5,403 nt of DNA from Victivallaceae bacterium (GTDB lineage: Bacteria > Verrucomicrobiota > Lentisphaeria > Victivallales > Victivallaceae): assembly GCA_028717165.1 (NCBI GenBank), contig JAQUOK010000265.1, positions 1 to 5,403 on the forward strand, given 5' to 3'. This document shows positions 1 to 5,403 of this stretch, one piece after another. Under the pieces are notes generated by a model. That model had not been told where the DNA came from. It did no database searches and saw only the letters and a list, made by a program, of their open reading frames with translations. Both the position numbers and the translations under genes were made by a program. Numbering within the stretch: the stretch's first letter is position 1; every line of letters begins with the position of its first letter.

Positions 1-20
1 TTATGTTTCGACGGATTCAT
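1..20 (-). CDS. Probable 5' end of the next gene in the E1 operon, cut by the window edge
   Basis: On the minus strand an ATG at 20-18 opens a frame reading MNPSKH before the window ends. A good Shine-Dalgarno core (AAAGGAA, plus-strand 27-33) lies 6 nt upstream, which is the main reason to believe the start. It is 101 nt downstream of the E1 stop codon and on the same strand, so co-transcription is plausible. Genes after a fused E1 often encode the E2 acyltransferase or E3 lipoamide dehydrogenase, but six residues give no evidence of identity. The start region sits inside an inverted repeat described separately. Confidence 0.4.
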
Positions 21-67
21 ATAAGGTTCCTTTGCTTTGTGGTTATTTCAAAGTAACCTGAATCCGT
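11..67 (-). promoter_or_regulatory. Inverted repeat enclosing the ribosome binding site and start of the partial gene
   Basis: Plus-strand 11-19 (ACGGATTCA) and 59-67 (TGAATCCGT) are perfect 9-bp inverted repeats. In the minus-strand transcript the second arm to be made covers the UG of the start codon and the next two codons. The first arm is followed directly by a smaller hairpin, GGTTA-N8-TAACC (41-58). The Shine-Dalgarno sequence (27-33) stays in the single-stranded part. Neither stem is followed by a U-run, so this is not a terminator. It may limit translation initiation of the downstream gene; that function is inferred from geometry alone. Confidence 0.4.
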
Positions 68-121
68 TTCCTTTCAAATTTTCAGTTTCCTATGGGATGG
101 CTGTGAAATTCTCCGTTAAAG

Positions 122-2413
122 TTATATCAATGAACGGGCGGCGTCTACCATATCGTCAACTGTCGGCAGAAAAGCTTTTTCAAGCGTGTATGCCTGGGGA
201 GCGATACCGTTTTTCGCTCCGACTTTCAGCGCCGGGGCATCCAGATAATCGAAACATGCAGCGGTCACCTGAGAAACGATTTCACCCGTAAAACTGCCGA
301 TGTCAACACATTGACTGATCGCGACACAGCGTCCGGTTTTTCTGACCGATTCAAAAACGCTTTCCCAGTCGAACGGAACCAGGGTTCTCGGATCGATAAC
401 TTCGACGCTGACGCCTTCGGCGGCGAGGACTTCGGCGGCTTTTACCGCGTCGGGTACGGCCGGGCCCCAGGCAACGAAAGTTATATCGGAACCTTCACGG
501 ACGATATTGGCTTCGCCGAACGGGATAGTATATTCTTCTTCCGGTACGAATCCTTTTTCATTATAAAGAAGCTGCCCTTCGACGAACATTACCGGGTTGT
601 CATCGCGGATTGCGGTTTTGATCAGGCCTTTCGCGTCGCGGGCGTTTGACGGGTAGGCAACGTATAATCCGGGAATATGCGCGAACACCGATTCGAGCGA
701 CTGCGAATGCTGGCCGCCGTAACCTTTGCCGCCGCCGACGCTGCAGCGGATAACCAGCGGAACGGTTGTCGAAGCGCCGGTCATGTAATGCCATTTCGCC
801 GCCTGGTTGGATATCTGGTCGGAAGCCATCAAAGCGAAGTCCATATACATCAGTTCGGCGACCGGGCGGTAGCCGCACATCGCCATGCCGACGGCGCTGC
901 CGCAGATGCACGCTTCCGAGATCGGGGTGTTGAATACGCGGTTGCGGCCGAATGATTCGAGCAGGCCTTTGGACAGTTTGAACGCGCCGCCGTAATCAGC
1001 GACGTCCTCGCCGAAAAGAAGAACGCGTTTGTCCCGGAGCATTTCTTCCATAATGCCCTCCTTGATGGCGTCGCGGTAGGTGATGGCGCCGTCACGGCGT
1101 TTTATTTCCGGCAGGTCCTGGTAAATTGACGGATTCCGGTATTTTTCCGGCACGACATCACAGACGGAATCGGTGTACATGTGTTTGATCACATCTTCCG
1201 GCAGCGGATCCGGAGCGTCCGCGGCGCGGCGTGCGGCGCGGGCATTGCGGTCGATAACTTTCTGTTCGACTTCCTTAAGCTGTTTTTCAGTGAAAACTTT
1301 TGCGTCCTTCAGGCGTTTGCGGAAAACGTCGACCGGGTCGACTTCTTTCCAGCGGGCTTCTTCTTCACGCGTCCGGTATTCGTTGCGCGGGTCGGAGAGG
1401 CTGTGTCCGTAATAGCGATAGGTATCCAGTTCCAGCAGTACCGGGCCTTCGCCTTTGGCGATAATCCCTTTGGCGCGGGTAACGGCATCGCGAACGGCGA
1501 GGACGTCCATACCGTTGACGACTTCAGCGTGCATGTTGTTGTTGGCGAAACCGGCGGCGCGGCGCGCGAGGAAATCCACGCCGTTCACTTCGCCGTCAGC
1601 GCGTCCGGTCATGCCGAAATGGTTATTGACGATAGCGTAAATTATCGGCAGACCGAATTTGCTGCGGGCCATTTTACCGGTGAACTGTTCCTGCGCGGCC
1701 CAGTTGAGGGATTCGAGCACTACGCCGTTGGCATAAGCGCCGTCCCCGGCAAAAGCGCAGACAATGTTTTTGTGCATTTCTTCATCAATACGGCAGACCA
1801 TGCTTGCGCCGGTGGCGATCGGAATGCCGCCGCCGACGATAGCGTTGGCTCCAAGGTGGCCGACGCGGAAATCGGCAATATGCATGCCGCCGCCGCGGCC
1901 TTTGCCGTAACCGGTTTCCTTACCGAAGAGTTCGGCAATGGTACGGTAAACATGGTCTTCCATTACGGCTTCCCGGAGTTGCTCGCCCTTGAGTCCGGAG
2001 AATTCCGGACAGCGCGCCTTCAAATCTTCTTCACGCATGTGTTTAATGGCGTGAAAACCTTTGGCGATAGAGTCGCCGTGACCGCGGTGAGTAGAAGTGA
2101 TCATGTCGGAAATACTTAAAACGGAACAGGCTCCGGCGGCAGTGGCTTCCTGGCCGATGGACAAGTGGGTCGGGCCGCGGTATTCGTAATCGCTGATGAT
2201 CTCATAAGCGCCGGTACGGCATTTCAGGATCATTTCTTCGAACTCCCGGATAACGAGCATGGACTCGTACAGTTCCATGAGTTCTTCTTTACTTACGTTT
2301 TTCGCTTTCAGTTCGTCGGCAATATCCTTGTTGTACTGATAAGCCGGAATGTTCTCCAGTTTGATGGTCCGCTTTTTGAAATCGGGACCAAGGTCACTGT
2401 AATAATTGCCCAT
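122..2413 (-). CDS. Fused alpha/beta E1 component of a pyruvate-type 2-oxoacid dehydrogenase
   Basis: A 763-residue thiamine-diphosphate enzyme that decarboxylates a 2-oxoacid and passes the acyl group to the lipoyl arm of an E2 partner in the cytoplasm. Residues about 40-415 match the E1 alpha chain: YRGPTHLSIGQEA (78-90), HRGHG (109-113), GYGKGRGGGMHIAD (168-181), the ThDP/Mg motif GDG (223-225) with its closing NN (263-264), and the regulatory-loop motif YRYYGHSLSDP (332-342). Residues about 440-763 match the beta chain: GEDVADYGG, FNTPISEA (494-501) with the cofactor-activating Glu near 500, GGQHSQSLE (566-574) and EVIDPRTLVP. Usually these are two proteins of about 330 residues each; here one chain joins them by a charged, Ala-rich linker. 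The alpha half carries two insertions, about 121-157 and about 241-253. The ATG at 2413 has AAGAAGGA 9 nt upstream. Pyruvate is the best guess, but acetoin or branched-chain oxoacids cannot be excluded. Confidence 0.93.
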   Translation of the reverse strand: MGNYYSDLGPDFKKRTIKLENIPAYQYNKDIADELKAKNVSKEELMELYESMLVIREFEEMILKCRTGAYEIISDYEYRGPTHLSIGQEATAAGACSVLSISDMITSTHRGHGDSIAKGFHAIKHMREEDLKARCPEFSGLKGEQLREAVMEDHVYRTIAELFGKETGYGKGRGGGMHIADFRVGHLGANAIVGGGIPIATGASMVCRIDEEMHKNIVCAFAGDGAYANGVVLESLNWAAQEQFTGKMARSKFGLPIIYAIVNNHFGMTGRADGEVNGVDFLARRAAGFANNNMHAEVVNGMDVLAVRDAVTRAKGIIAKGEGPVLLELDTYRYYGHSLSDPRNEYRTREEEARWKEVDPVDVFRKRLKDAKVFTEKQLKEVEQKVIDRNARAARRAADAPDPLPEDVIKHMYTDSVCDVVPEKYRNPSIYQDLPEIKRRDGAITYRDAIKEGIMEEMLRDKRVLLFGEDVADYGGAFKLSKGLLESFGRNRVFNTPISEACICGSAVGMAMCGYRPVAELMYMDFALMASDQISNQAAKWHYMTGASTTVPLVIRCSVGGGKGYGGQHSQSLESVFAHIPGLYVAYPSNARDAKGLIKTAIRDDNPVMFVEGQLLYNEKGFVPEEEYTIPFGEANIVREGSDITFVAWGPAVPDAVKAAEVLAAEGVSVEVIDPRTLVPFDWESVFESVRKTGRCVAISQCVDIGSFTGEIVSQVTAACFDYLDAPALKVGAKNGIAPQAYTLEKAFLPTVDDMVDAARSLI

Positions 2414-2422
2414 TTTTAAAAA

Positions 2423-2430
2423 TCCTTCTT
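2423..2430 (-). promoter_or_regulatory. Ribosome binding site of the fused E1 gene
   Basis: The minus strand reads AAGAAGGA, a strong Shine-Dalgarno match, ending 9 nt before the ATG at 2413. It lies just downstream of the heptamer repeat tract and supports the chosen start. Confidence 0.75.
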
Positions 2431-2433
2431 TAT

Positions 2434-2480
2434 TCAGTTATCAGTTATCAGTTATCAGTTATCAGTTATCAGTTATCAGT
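2434..2480. repeat. Heptanucleotide tandem repeat (TCAGTTA), 6.7 copies
   Basis: Six exact copies of TCAGTTA run from 2434 to 2475, followed by a partial copy TCAGT (2476-2480). The tract fills about half the gap between the regulator and E1 genes. On the transcribed minus strand the unit reads TAACTGA, which holds both TAA and TGA. The array therefore puts stop codons in every frame between the two genes. There are no spacers, so it is not CRISPR. Exact short arrays like this usually vary in copy number between strains. Confidence 0.95.
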
Positions 2481-2486
2481 ATTTCA

Positions 2487-2526
2487 TTTTCAATTTTCAA
2501 TTTTTTATCTTAACACTTAACACTTA
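2487..2526. repeat. Two further short heptamer arrays (TTTTCAA and TTAACAC)
   Basis: Two exact copies of TTTTCAA lie at 2487-2500, flanked by degenerate copies (2480-2486 TATTTCA, 2501-2507 TTTTTTA). Two exact copies of TTAACAC follow at 2510-2523, plus TTA (2524-2526). Both share the 7-nt period of the neighbouring TCAGTTA array but differ in sequence. The TTAACAC array overlaps the end of the regulator gene and supplies its TAA stop (2510-2512) and its final codons (SVKC). Confidence 0.7.
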
Positions 2527-3283
2527 TTCCTTTTTCCAATAATTCTTCTACGATTTCTTCCGATATGTCGCCGTCGGAGATCAAAACATCGATATCTTCA
2601 AGACTGCCGCTGTTTACAAAAGACGGCACGCCTATTTTACTGCTGTCCGCGAGAACGATGACTTTAGCCGCACGGCGCATTATCAGTTCCTTCGTATACG
2701 CTTCATTGGGGTCGGTAGTCGAAATGCCGTCTTCGACGGTGAAACCGATCGTCCCCATGAACGCTTTATTTATATTAAGGGCATTCACTATCTGCGCGGT
2801 CAAAGGGCCGACGAGCGTGCGGCTGATGGCCCGGAATTCACCGCCGAGCAGAATCAGGCGGTGCGGGCTTTCCATGAGTTCCGCCGCCGCCATGATTGAA
2901 TTGGTAACGATAGTCAGGTTCTTTTTCTGCTCCAGTTTCCTGGCAAGCGCCAGAACGGTACTGCCGCCGTCAAGGAATATGGAGTCGTCGTCTTCAATGA
3001 ATTCAAGAGCCAGGTCAGCGATATGATTTTTTTCTTCCGCATGAAAAGTGGCTTTCTTGGTAAAAATAGGCTCCGTGCGCGGAAAATGAACCCTTACCGC
3101 GCCGCCGTGAACGCGTCGCGCTTTGCCCTGTTCTTCAAGGCTTTGGAGATCGCGGCGCACCGTGGCTTCGGAAACATCCAGCTGTCCGCTGAGGTCGGCA
3201 AGAGAACCGACTCCGTTACTCAGGGCTTTCAGAATAAACCTTTCGCGTTCCGCCGATAAAAGTTTTCTTTTATTCTTAGACAT
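2510..3283 (-). CDS. DeoR-family transcriptional repressor
   Basis: At 257 residues this is the usual length for a DeoR/GlpR-type regulator. The N-terminal winged helix-turn-helix includes the family signature VSEATVRRDLQSLEEQGKAR (37-56), followed by RVHGGAV. The C-terminal effector domain, an ISOCOT fold that binds phosphorylated sugars, shows DGGST (105-109), IVTNS (125-129), LLGGE (145-149), GTIGF (177-181) and ADSSK (212-216). These positions line the phosphosugar site in the family, so a sugar phosphate is the likely signal; which one cannot be read from sequence. The ATG at 3283 has only a weak Shine-Dalgarno (AGG 10 nt upstream). The gene precedes the fused E1 by 96 nt on the same strand and probably shares its transcript. 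Two palindromes over its own promoter suggest autoregulation. The last four residues come from heptamer repeat DNA. Confidence 0.93.
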   Translation of the reverse strand: MSKNKRKLLSAERERFILKALSNGVGSLADLSGQLDVSEATVRRDLQSLEEQGKARRVHGGAVRVHFPRTEPIFTKKATFHAEEKNHIADLALEFIEDDDSIFLDGGSTVLALARKLEQKKNLTIVTNSIMAAAELMESPHRLILLGGEFRAISRTLVGPLTAQIVNALNINKAFMGTIGFTVEDGISTTDPNEAYTKELIMRRAAKVIVLADSSKIGVPSFVNSGSLEDIDVLISDGDISEEIVEELLEKGISVKC

Positions 3284-3338
3284 TGTCTGTTAACCTGTTA
3301 TACAAATAAAGACAAAAAAATTGAATTCATTAATAGAT

Positions 3339-3366
3339 ACTATACATGATTTGCAATGTTTTGCAA
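3339..3366 (-). promoter_or_regulatory. Putative sigma-70-type promoter of the regulator-E1 unit
   Basis: On the minus strand TTGCAA (3366-3361, 4 of 6 match to TTGACA) is followed after 16 nt by TATAGT (3344-3339, 5 of 6 match to TATAAT). Transcription would begin near 3332, leaving a leader of about 48 nt before the regulator ATG. The left palindrome (3351-3366) covers the -35 element and the spacer, a typical place for a repressor site. This is a motif match only. Confidence 0.5.
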
Positions 3367-3409
3367 GTTTTTGAAAGAAAATATTTAAATATTTACAAAA
3401 CATTGCAAA
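3350..3409. promoter_or_regulatory. Paired operator-like palindromes upstream of the DeoR-family gene
   Basis: The segment TTTGCAATGTTTTGCAA at 3350-3366 recurs in inverted orientation at 3393-3409 with one mismatch in 17 positions. Each copy is close to a palindrome of its own, TTGCAA-N4-TTGCAA on the left and TTACAA-N4-TTGCAA on the right. The two centres (about 3358.5 and 3400.5) are 42 bp apart, about four helical turns. They flank an AT-rich stretch (ATATTTAAATATTT). The most likely ligand is the adjacent DeoR-family repressor; a LacI- or GntR-type protein elsewhere in the genome could also use such a site. Confidence 0.6.
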
Positions 3410-3430
3410 ACGGACGGTCCCGTCAAAACT

Positions 3431-4094
3431 AACTTAACCGATGATAAAAATATTTCCGGGAATGAAAGCCTCTGGGCGCGGATCGAAAATGAATACTCCG
3501 GAGCTTTTTACAGTCAGCGTACCCCGGTGGATGATATTATCAGCCACCATATGCAGGAGGTAAATAACAAACTCCGGGAGGGGCAATACTTTTTCTCCGA
3601 CATTAAAAAAGAGGGCGTCTTACTTTACGATTCTGGTAATTACAAACTGGAAAGGCGGCGCAAAATCGATCCCGCGAGAAGACTGGAAATCGCCGTTGAA
3701 GACTTCGAACAATGGGTTGAAAGCGCAAAAATTTTTTATATTCAATACCAAAATGCTCTTAAAATTCCTGATTTAAATAATGCCGCTTTTCAACTCCACC
3801 AGGCGACGGAACGTTTTTATACTGCCTATATACTTGCAGCCTCCGGATACAAACCCAAGACCCGCAATATAAATAAACTCGGCAAAATAGCGGCCCGCTG
3901 TTGTCCCGGGTACAAGAAAGTTTTTCCTCGGCAGACGGAGGAGGATGAACGTCTTTTCAAGCAGAGATGCCCGTTACAAAAAAGACTACAGCATCACCAG
4001 AGAAGAGCTGATCTATCTAGTCAAACGCGTTAAAAAGCTCCGCGATTTAGTAGAAAAAACCTGTAAAGTCAAAATCGAAAGCTTGAAAAAATAA
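3431..4094 (+). pseudogene. Remnant of an MNT-HEPN (nucleotidyltransferase plus HEPN domain) protein, truncated and frameshifted
   Basis: The reading frame resembles the C-terminal half of proteins that join a minimal nucleotidyltransferase (MNT) to a HEPN domain, a type often linked to toxin-antitoxin modules. Recognisable pieces are RTPV (3518-3529), a stretch ending GQYFFSDIKKEGVLLYDSG, the segment FQLHQATERFYTAYIL, GYKPKTRNINKLGKIA and VFPRQTEEDERLF. The nucleotidyltransferase half with its GS-x10-DxD signature is missing. Homology fades near 3431, and the frame is open back only to 3389 without an ATG; a GTG at 3527 is the first possible start. Near 3960 the frame breaks: after DERLFK the expected continuation, RDARYKKDYSITREEL, resumes in another frame at 3963 and runs to TAA at 4092-4094. 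About eight residues seem to be lost at the junction, so a small deletion is likely. I see no R-X4-6-H ribonuclease motif. A functional product is unlikely. Confidence 0.8.
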
Positions 4095-4112
4095 GAAACC
4101 AATATTTTTACA

Positions 4113-4143
4113 GACTTTGCTGAGCCTGAACGAAGTGAAAGTC
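4113..4143. repeat. Degenerate intergenic inverted repeat
   Basis: GACTTT (4113-4118) and AAAGTC (4138-4143) can form a 6-bp stem around TGCTGAGCCTGAACGAAG-like sequence. The inner segment resembles the widespread bacterial intergenic repeat family with a CTGAGCCTGTCGAAG core. The stem is short and not followed by a T-run, so I do not call it a terminator. Confidence 0.3.
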
Positions 4144-4144
4144 A

Positions 4145-4180
4145 ATCATTGATGACAGAATCATTGGTGACAGAATCATT
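4145..4180. repeat. 15-bp tandem repeat, 2.4 copies
   Basis: ATCATTGATGACAGA (4145-4159) is followed by ATCATTGGTGACAGA (4160-4174), differing at one base, and then by ATCATT (4175-4180). It lies in the 184-nt gap between the convergent pseudogene and synthetase gene. Apart from this and the small inverted repeat before it I see no gene or terminator in the gap. Confidence 0.85.
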
Positions 4181-4278
4181 TTTTATATCAAAGCTATCTG
4201 TCTGCGAACAGGAAGTTGTCTACGATAGAAAGTGAATTAATATTAGAAGTTCGAGTTTTTCCAATATACGGAATACCA

Positions 4279-5403
4279 TCAGTATTCATTTTTATCGCCT
4301 TCATTTCTGAGAAGAAACAGCCCCACACTCAAGCCGCGGAGAACAACCCGGTTCGTATCCAGCAGCATCGCCTGGCTTTGCTCTTCCAGGGTGCGGTTCA
4401 GCACCTGTTCCATTCTGGCAAGATTTAGTATTTCCGGTGCCGAGGAAGATTTCCTTAATGCTTCAAGAATATGTTTTATTCGCTTGTACTCATGCTTTAC
4501 TCGTAAAGGATTATCGGCGGACTGTTTCCCTCTGCTTTTGTTCCAGAGTATTTGCTTCGGCATTTTTTCATGGAATGCCCGTCTTATCAGAAATCTTGTT
4601 ATCCCGTAGCGCTGATGTTGTTCGTCAGGAATCCCTAAGCAGAAGTCTACAAGGTCCTTATCGTTGGTGGGGTCCAAGTTGCTGACCCCATATTTCTCTT
4701 TCAGGCAGGGTATAATATCAAAAGAACCGCTGAGGATATTTTCAAATATGATATTCCGGATATTTTTTCCTTTCAATATTTCTTGCGGCTGAATACCAGC
4801 TATTCCGGTTCGTTCGGCAAAATCAAGGTTGACGGCCGAGAAATTATGCCAGTCTTCAGAGTAAGACTGATAAAAATCTTTTTTGTTTTTCCGGATAATA
4901 TTCAGGTTTAGTTCCGGCATTCTTGATTTTACCAGGGCTTTTAATATAGATTTTTCATGGTACAGCTTGCAGTAATTTATATTCTTAATAAAGTCCGCCA
5001 GGCCTTTCGAATGATTTTCCATGCCGTTGAAAGAAACGCCCAGATTGCCGCGCGCTCCAGTGAACAAAGTATTAACTCCTTCCGCCGCCGCGGATTCACG
5101 GATATCATGGATCCAGAACATGTTTACCGGACCGAACGAAGGCTGGCAGGTCAGATCAAGAGATTTGATTATTCCGTCAACAGGGCTGATATGGCTGGTA
5201 TCAAGAAATTTCGTTTTAATATTATTATATTTGCCGCAGAGAATTTCTACATAGCTTTGTTCATTGCCGAAACGCATCTTCGGCAAAAACGATTCGCTAT
5301 CGTATAACGGGACGTGCGAATAGGTGTAGAGGCTCCTGCCCTGCGCCGCAAGTTCCTCCGCCGCAAGTATTGCCACAGTTCCGGAATCAAGGCCGCTGCT
5401 GAG
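4279..5403 (-). CDS. Asparagine-synthetase-like protein, C-terminal synthetase domain (5' end outside window)
   Basis: The frame is open to the right edge, so the true start is outside the window; 374 residues are visible. They begin at the PP-loop ATP-pyrophosphatase motif, LSSGLDSGT (canonical SGGLDSS), which binds ATP and activates a carboxylate as an acyl-adenylate. The N-terminal glutamine amidotransferase domain of this family, if present, would lie beyond 5403. Where housekeeping AsnB has GEGGDE, this protein has GARGNLGVSFNG (about residues 116-127). The C-terminal part has LDPTNDKDLVDFCLGIP and RYGITRFLIRRAF followed by MPKQILWNKSRGKQSAD, typical of asparagine-synthase-related proteins in peptide and surface-polysaccharide clusters rather than of asparagine biosynthesis itself. 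The substrate is therefore uncertain: amidation or isopeptide/amide formation on a peptide or sugar is possible. It ends in TGA at 4281-4279. Base composition is visibly AT-richer than the E1 and regulator genes. Confidence 0.85.
   Translation of the reverse strand, partial: LSSGLDSGTVAILAAEELAAQGRSLYTYSHVPLYDSESFLPKMRFGNEQSYVEILCGKYNNIKTKFLDTSHISPVDGIIKSLDLTCQPSFGPVNMFWIHDIRESAAAEGVNTLFTGARGNLGVSFNGMENHSKGLADFIKNINYCKLYHEKSILKALVKSRMPELNLNIIRKNKKDFYQSYSEDWHNFSAVNLDFAERTGIAGIQPQEILKGKNIRNIIFENILSGSFDIIPCLKEKYGVSNLDPTNDKDLVDFCLGIPDEQHQRYGITRFLIRRAFHEKMPKQILWNKSRGKQSADNPLRVKHEYKRIKHILEALRKSSSAPEILNLARMEQVLNRTLEEQSQAMLLDTNRVVLRGLSVGLFLLRNEGDKNEY

Noticed and set aside
41..58. Terminator after the E1 gene
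   Set aside because: GGTTA-N8-TAACC has only five base pairs and no following U-run on the minus-strand transcript. A plausible gene start lies just beyond it.
1181..2119. A 312-codon open frame on the plus strand, opposite the E1 alpha half
   Set aside because: It lies wholly antisense to a strongly recognisable enzyme gene. Its product shows no familiar motif and its openness follows from the codon bias of the real gene.
2434..2480. CRISPR-like array
   Set aside because: The units are 7 bp and directly abutting, with no spacers and no cas genes in view.
2565..3026. Plus-strand open frame of 153 codons opposite the DeoR-family gene
   Set aside because: The Ser/Arg-rich, low-complexity translation mirrors the codons of the repressor gene, and I see no convincing ribosome binding site or family motif.
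4262..4275. Terminator after the synthetase gene
   Set aside because: The TTCC-N7-GGAA stem is four to five base pairs long, AT-rich and lacks a T-run on the transcribed side.
4220..4279. A 19-codon minus-strand frame whose ATG overlaps the synthetase stop (TGATG)
   Set aside because: The overlap suggests translational coupling, but the product is very short and hydrophobic, lacks a good ribosome binding site and resembles no known peptide. It may be chance or the remnant of a lost gene.

Overview
The window is bacterial chromosome with three minus-strand genes in a row on the left: a DeoR-family regulator, then a single-chain alpha/beta E1 of a pyruvate-type 2-oxoacid dehydrogenase, then probably the first few codons of another gene. 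On the right are a decayed plus-strand MNT-HEPN gene and the 3' part of a minus-strand asparagine-synthetase-like gene that runs off the right edge. The source cannot be fixed from sequence alone. The fused E1 with two insertions in its alpha half, the heptanucleotide repeats between genes, and the mix of GC-richer metabolic genes with AT-richer accessory genes would fit an anaerobe of the Lentisphaerota/PVC type. This is a tentative impression, not an identification.

Layout from left to right. Positions 1-20 (minus) hold a probable start of a gene cut by the window edge. Its ribosome binding site and start lie inside a 9-bp inverted repeat (11-19 / 59-67). Positions 122-2413 (minus) encode the fused E1. 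Positions 2434-2526 are almost wholly built of short heptamer repeats of three different sequences, the last of which runs into the end of the regulator gene. Positions 2510-3283 (minus) encode the DeoR-type repressor. Positions 3284-3430 are its control region, with a promoter-like pair (TTGCAA-16-TATAGT) and two copies of a TTGCAA-N4-TTGCAA-like palindrome 42 bp apart. Positions about 3431-4094 (plus) are a pseudogene of an MNT-HEPN protein, with the nucleotidyltransferase half gone and a deletion frameshift near 3960. Positions 4095-4278 are non-coding and carry a 15-bp tandem repeat. Positions 4279-5403 (minus) carry the synthetase domain of an asparagine-synthetase-like enzyme, entered at its PP-loop.

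How the parts may work together. The regulator, the E1 gene and the partial gene share a strand, with gaps of 96 and 101 nt and no convincing terminator between them, so they may be one transcription unit. A sugar-phosphate-responsive repressor would then control entry of pyruvate or a related 2-oxoacid into an acyl-CoA-forming complex. The E2 and E3 components are not in view. The palindromes overlapping the regulator's promoter suggest it controls itself. The right half looks like accessory DNA: a broken gene, degenerate intergenic repeats and an amidotransferase-like enzyme of unknown substrate. Nothing here amounts to a clearly new multi-gene system. The most informative leads are the modified fused E1 under a DeoR-type regulator, the paired operators, the hairpin around the next gene's start and the divergent synthetase motif.
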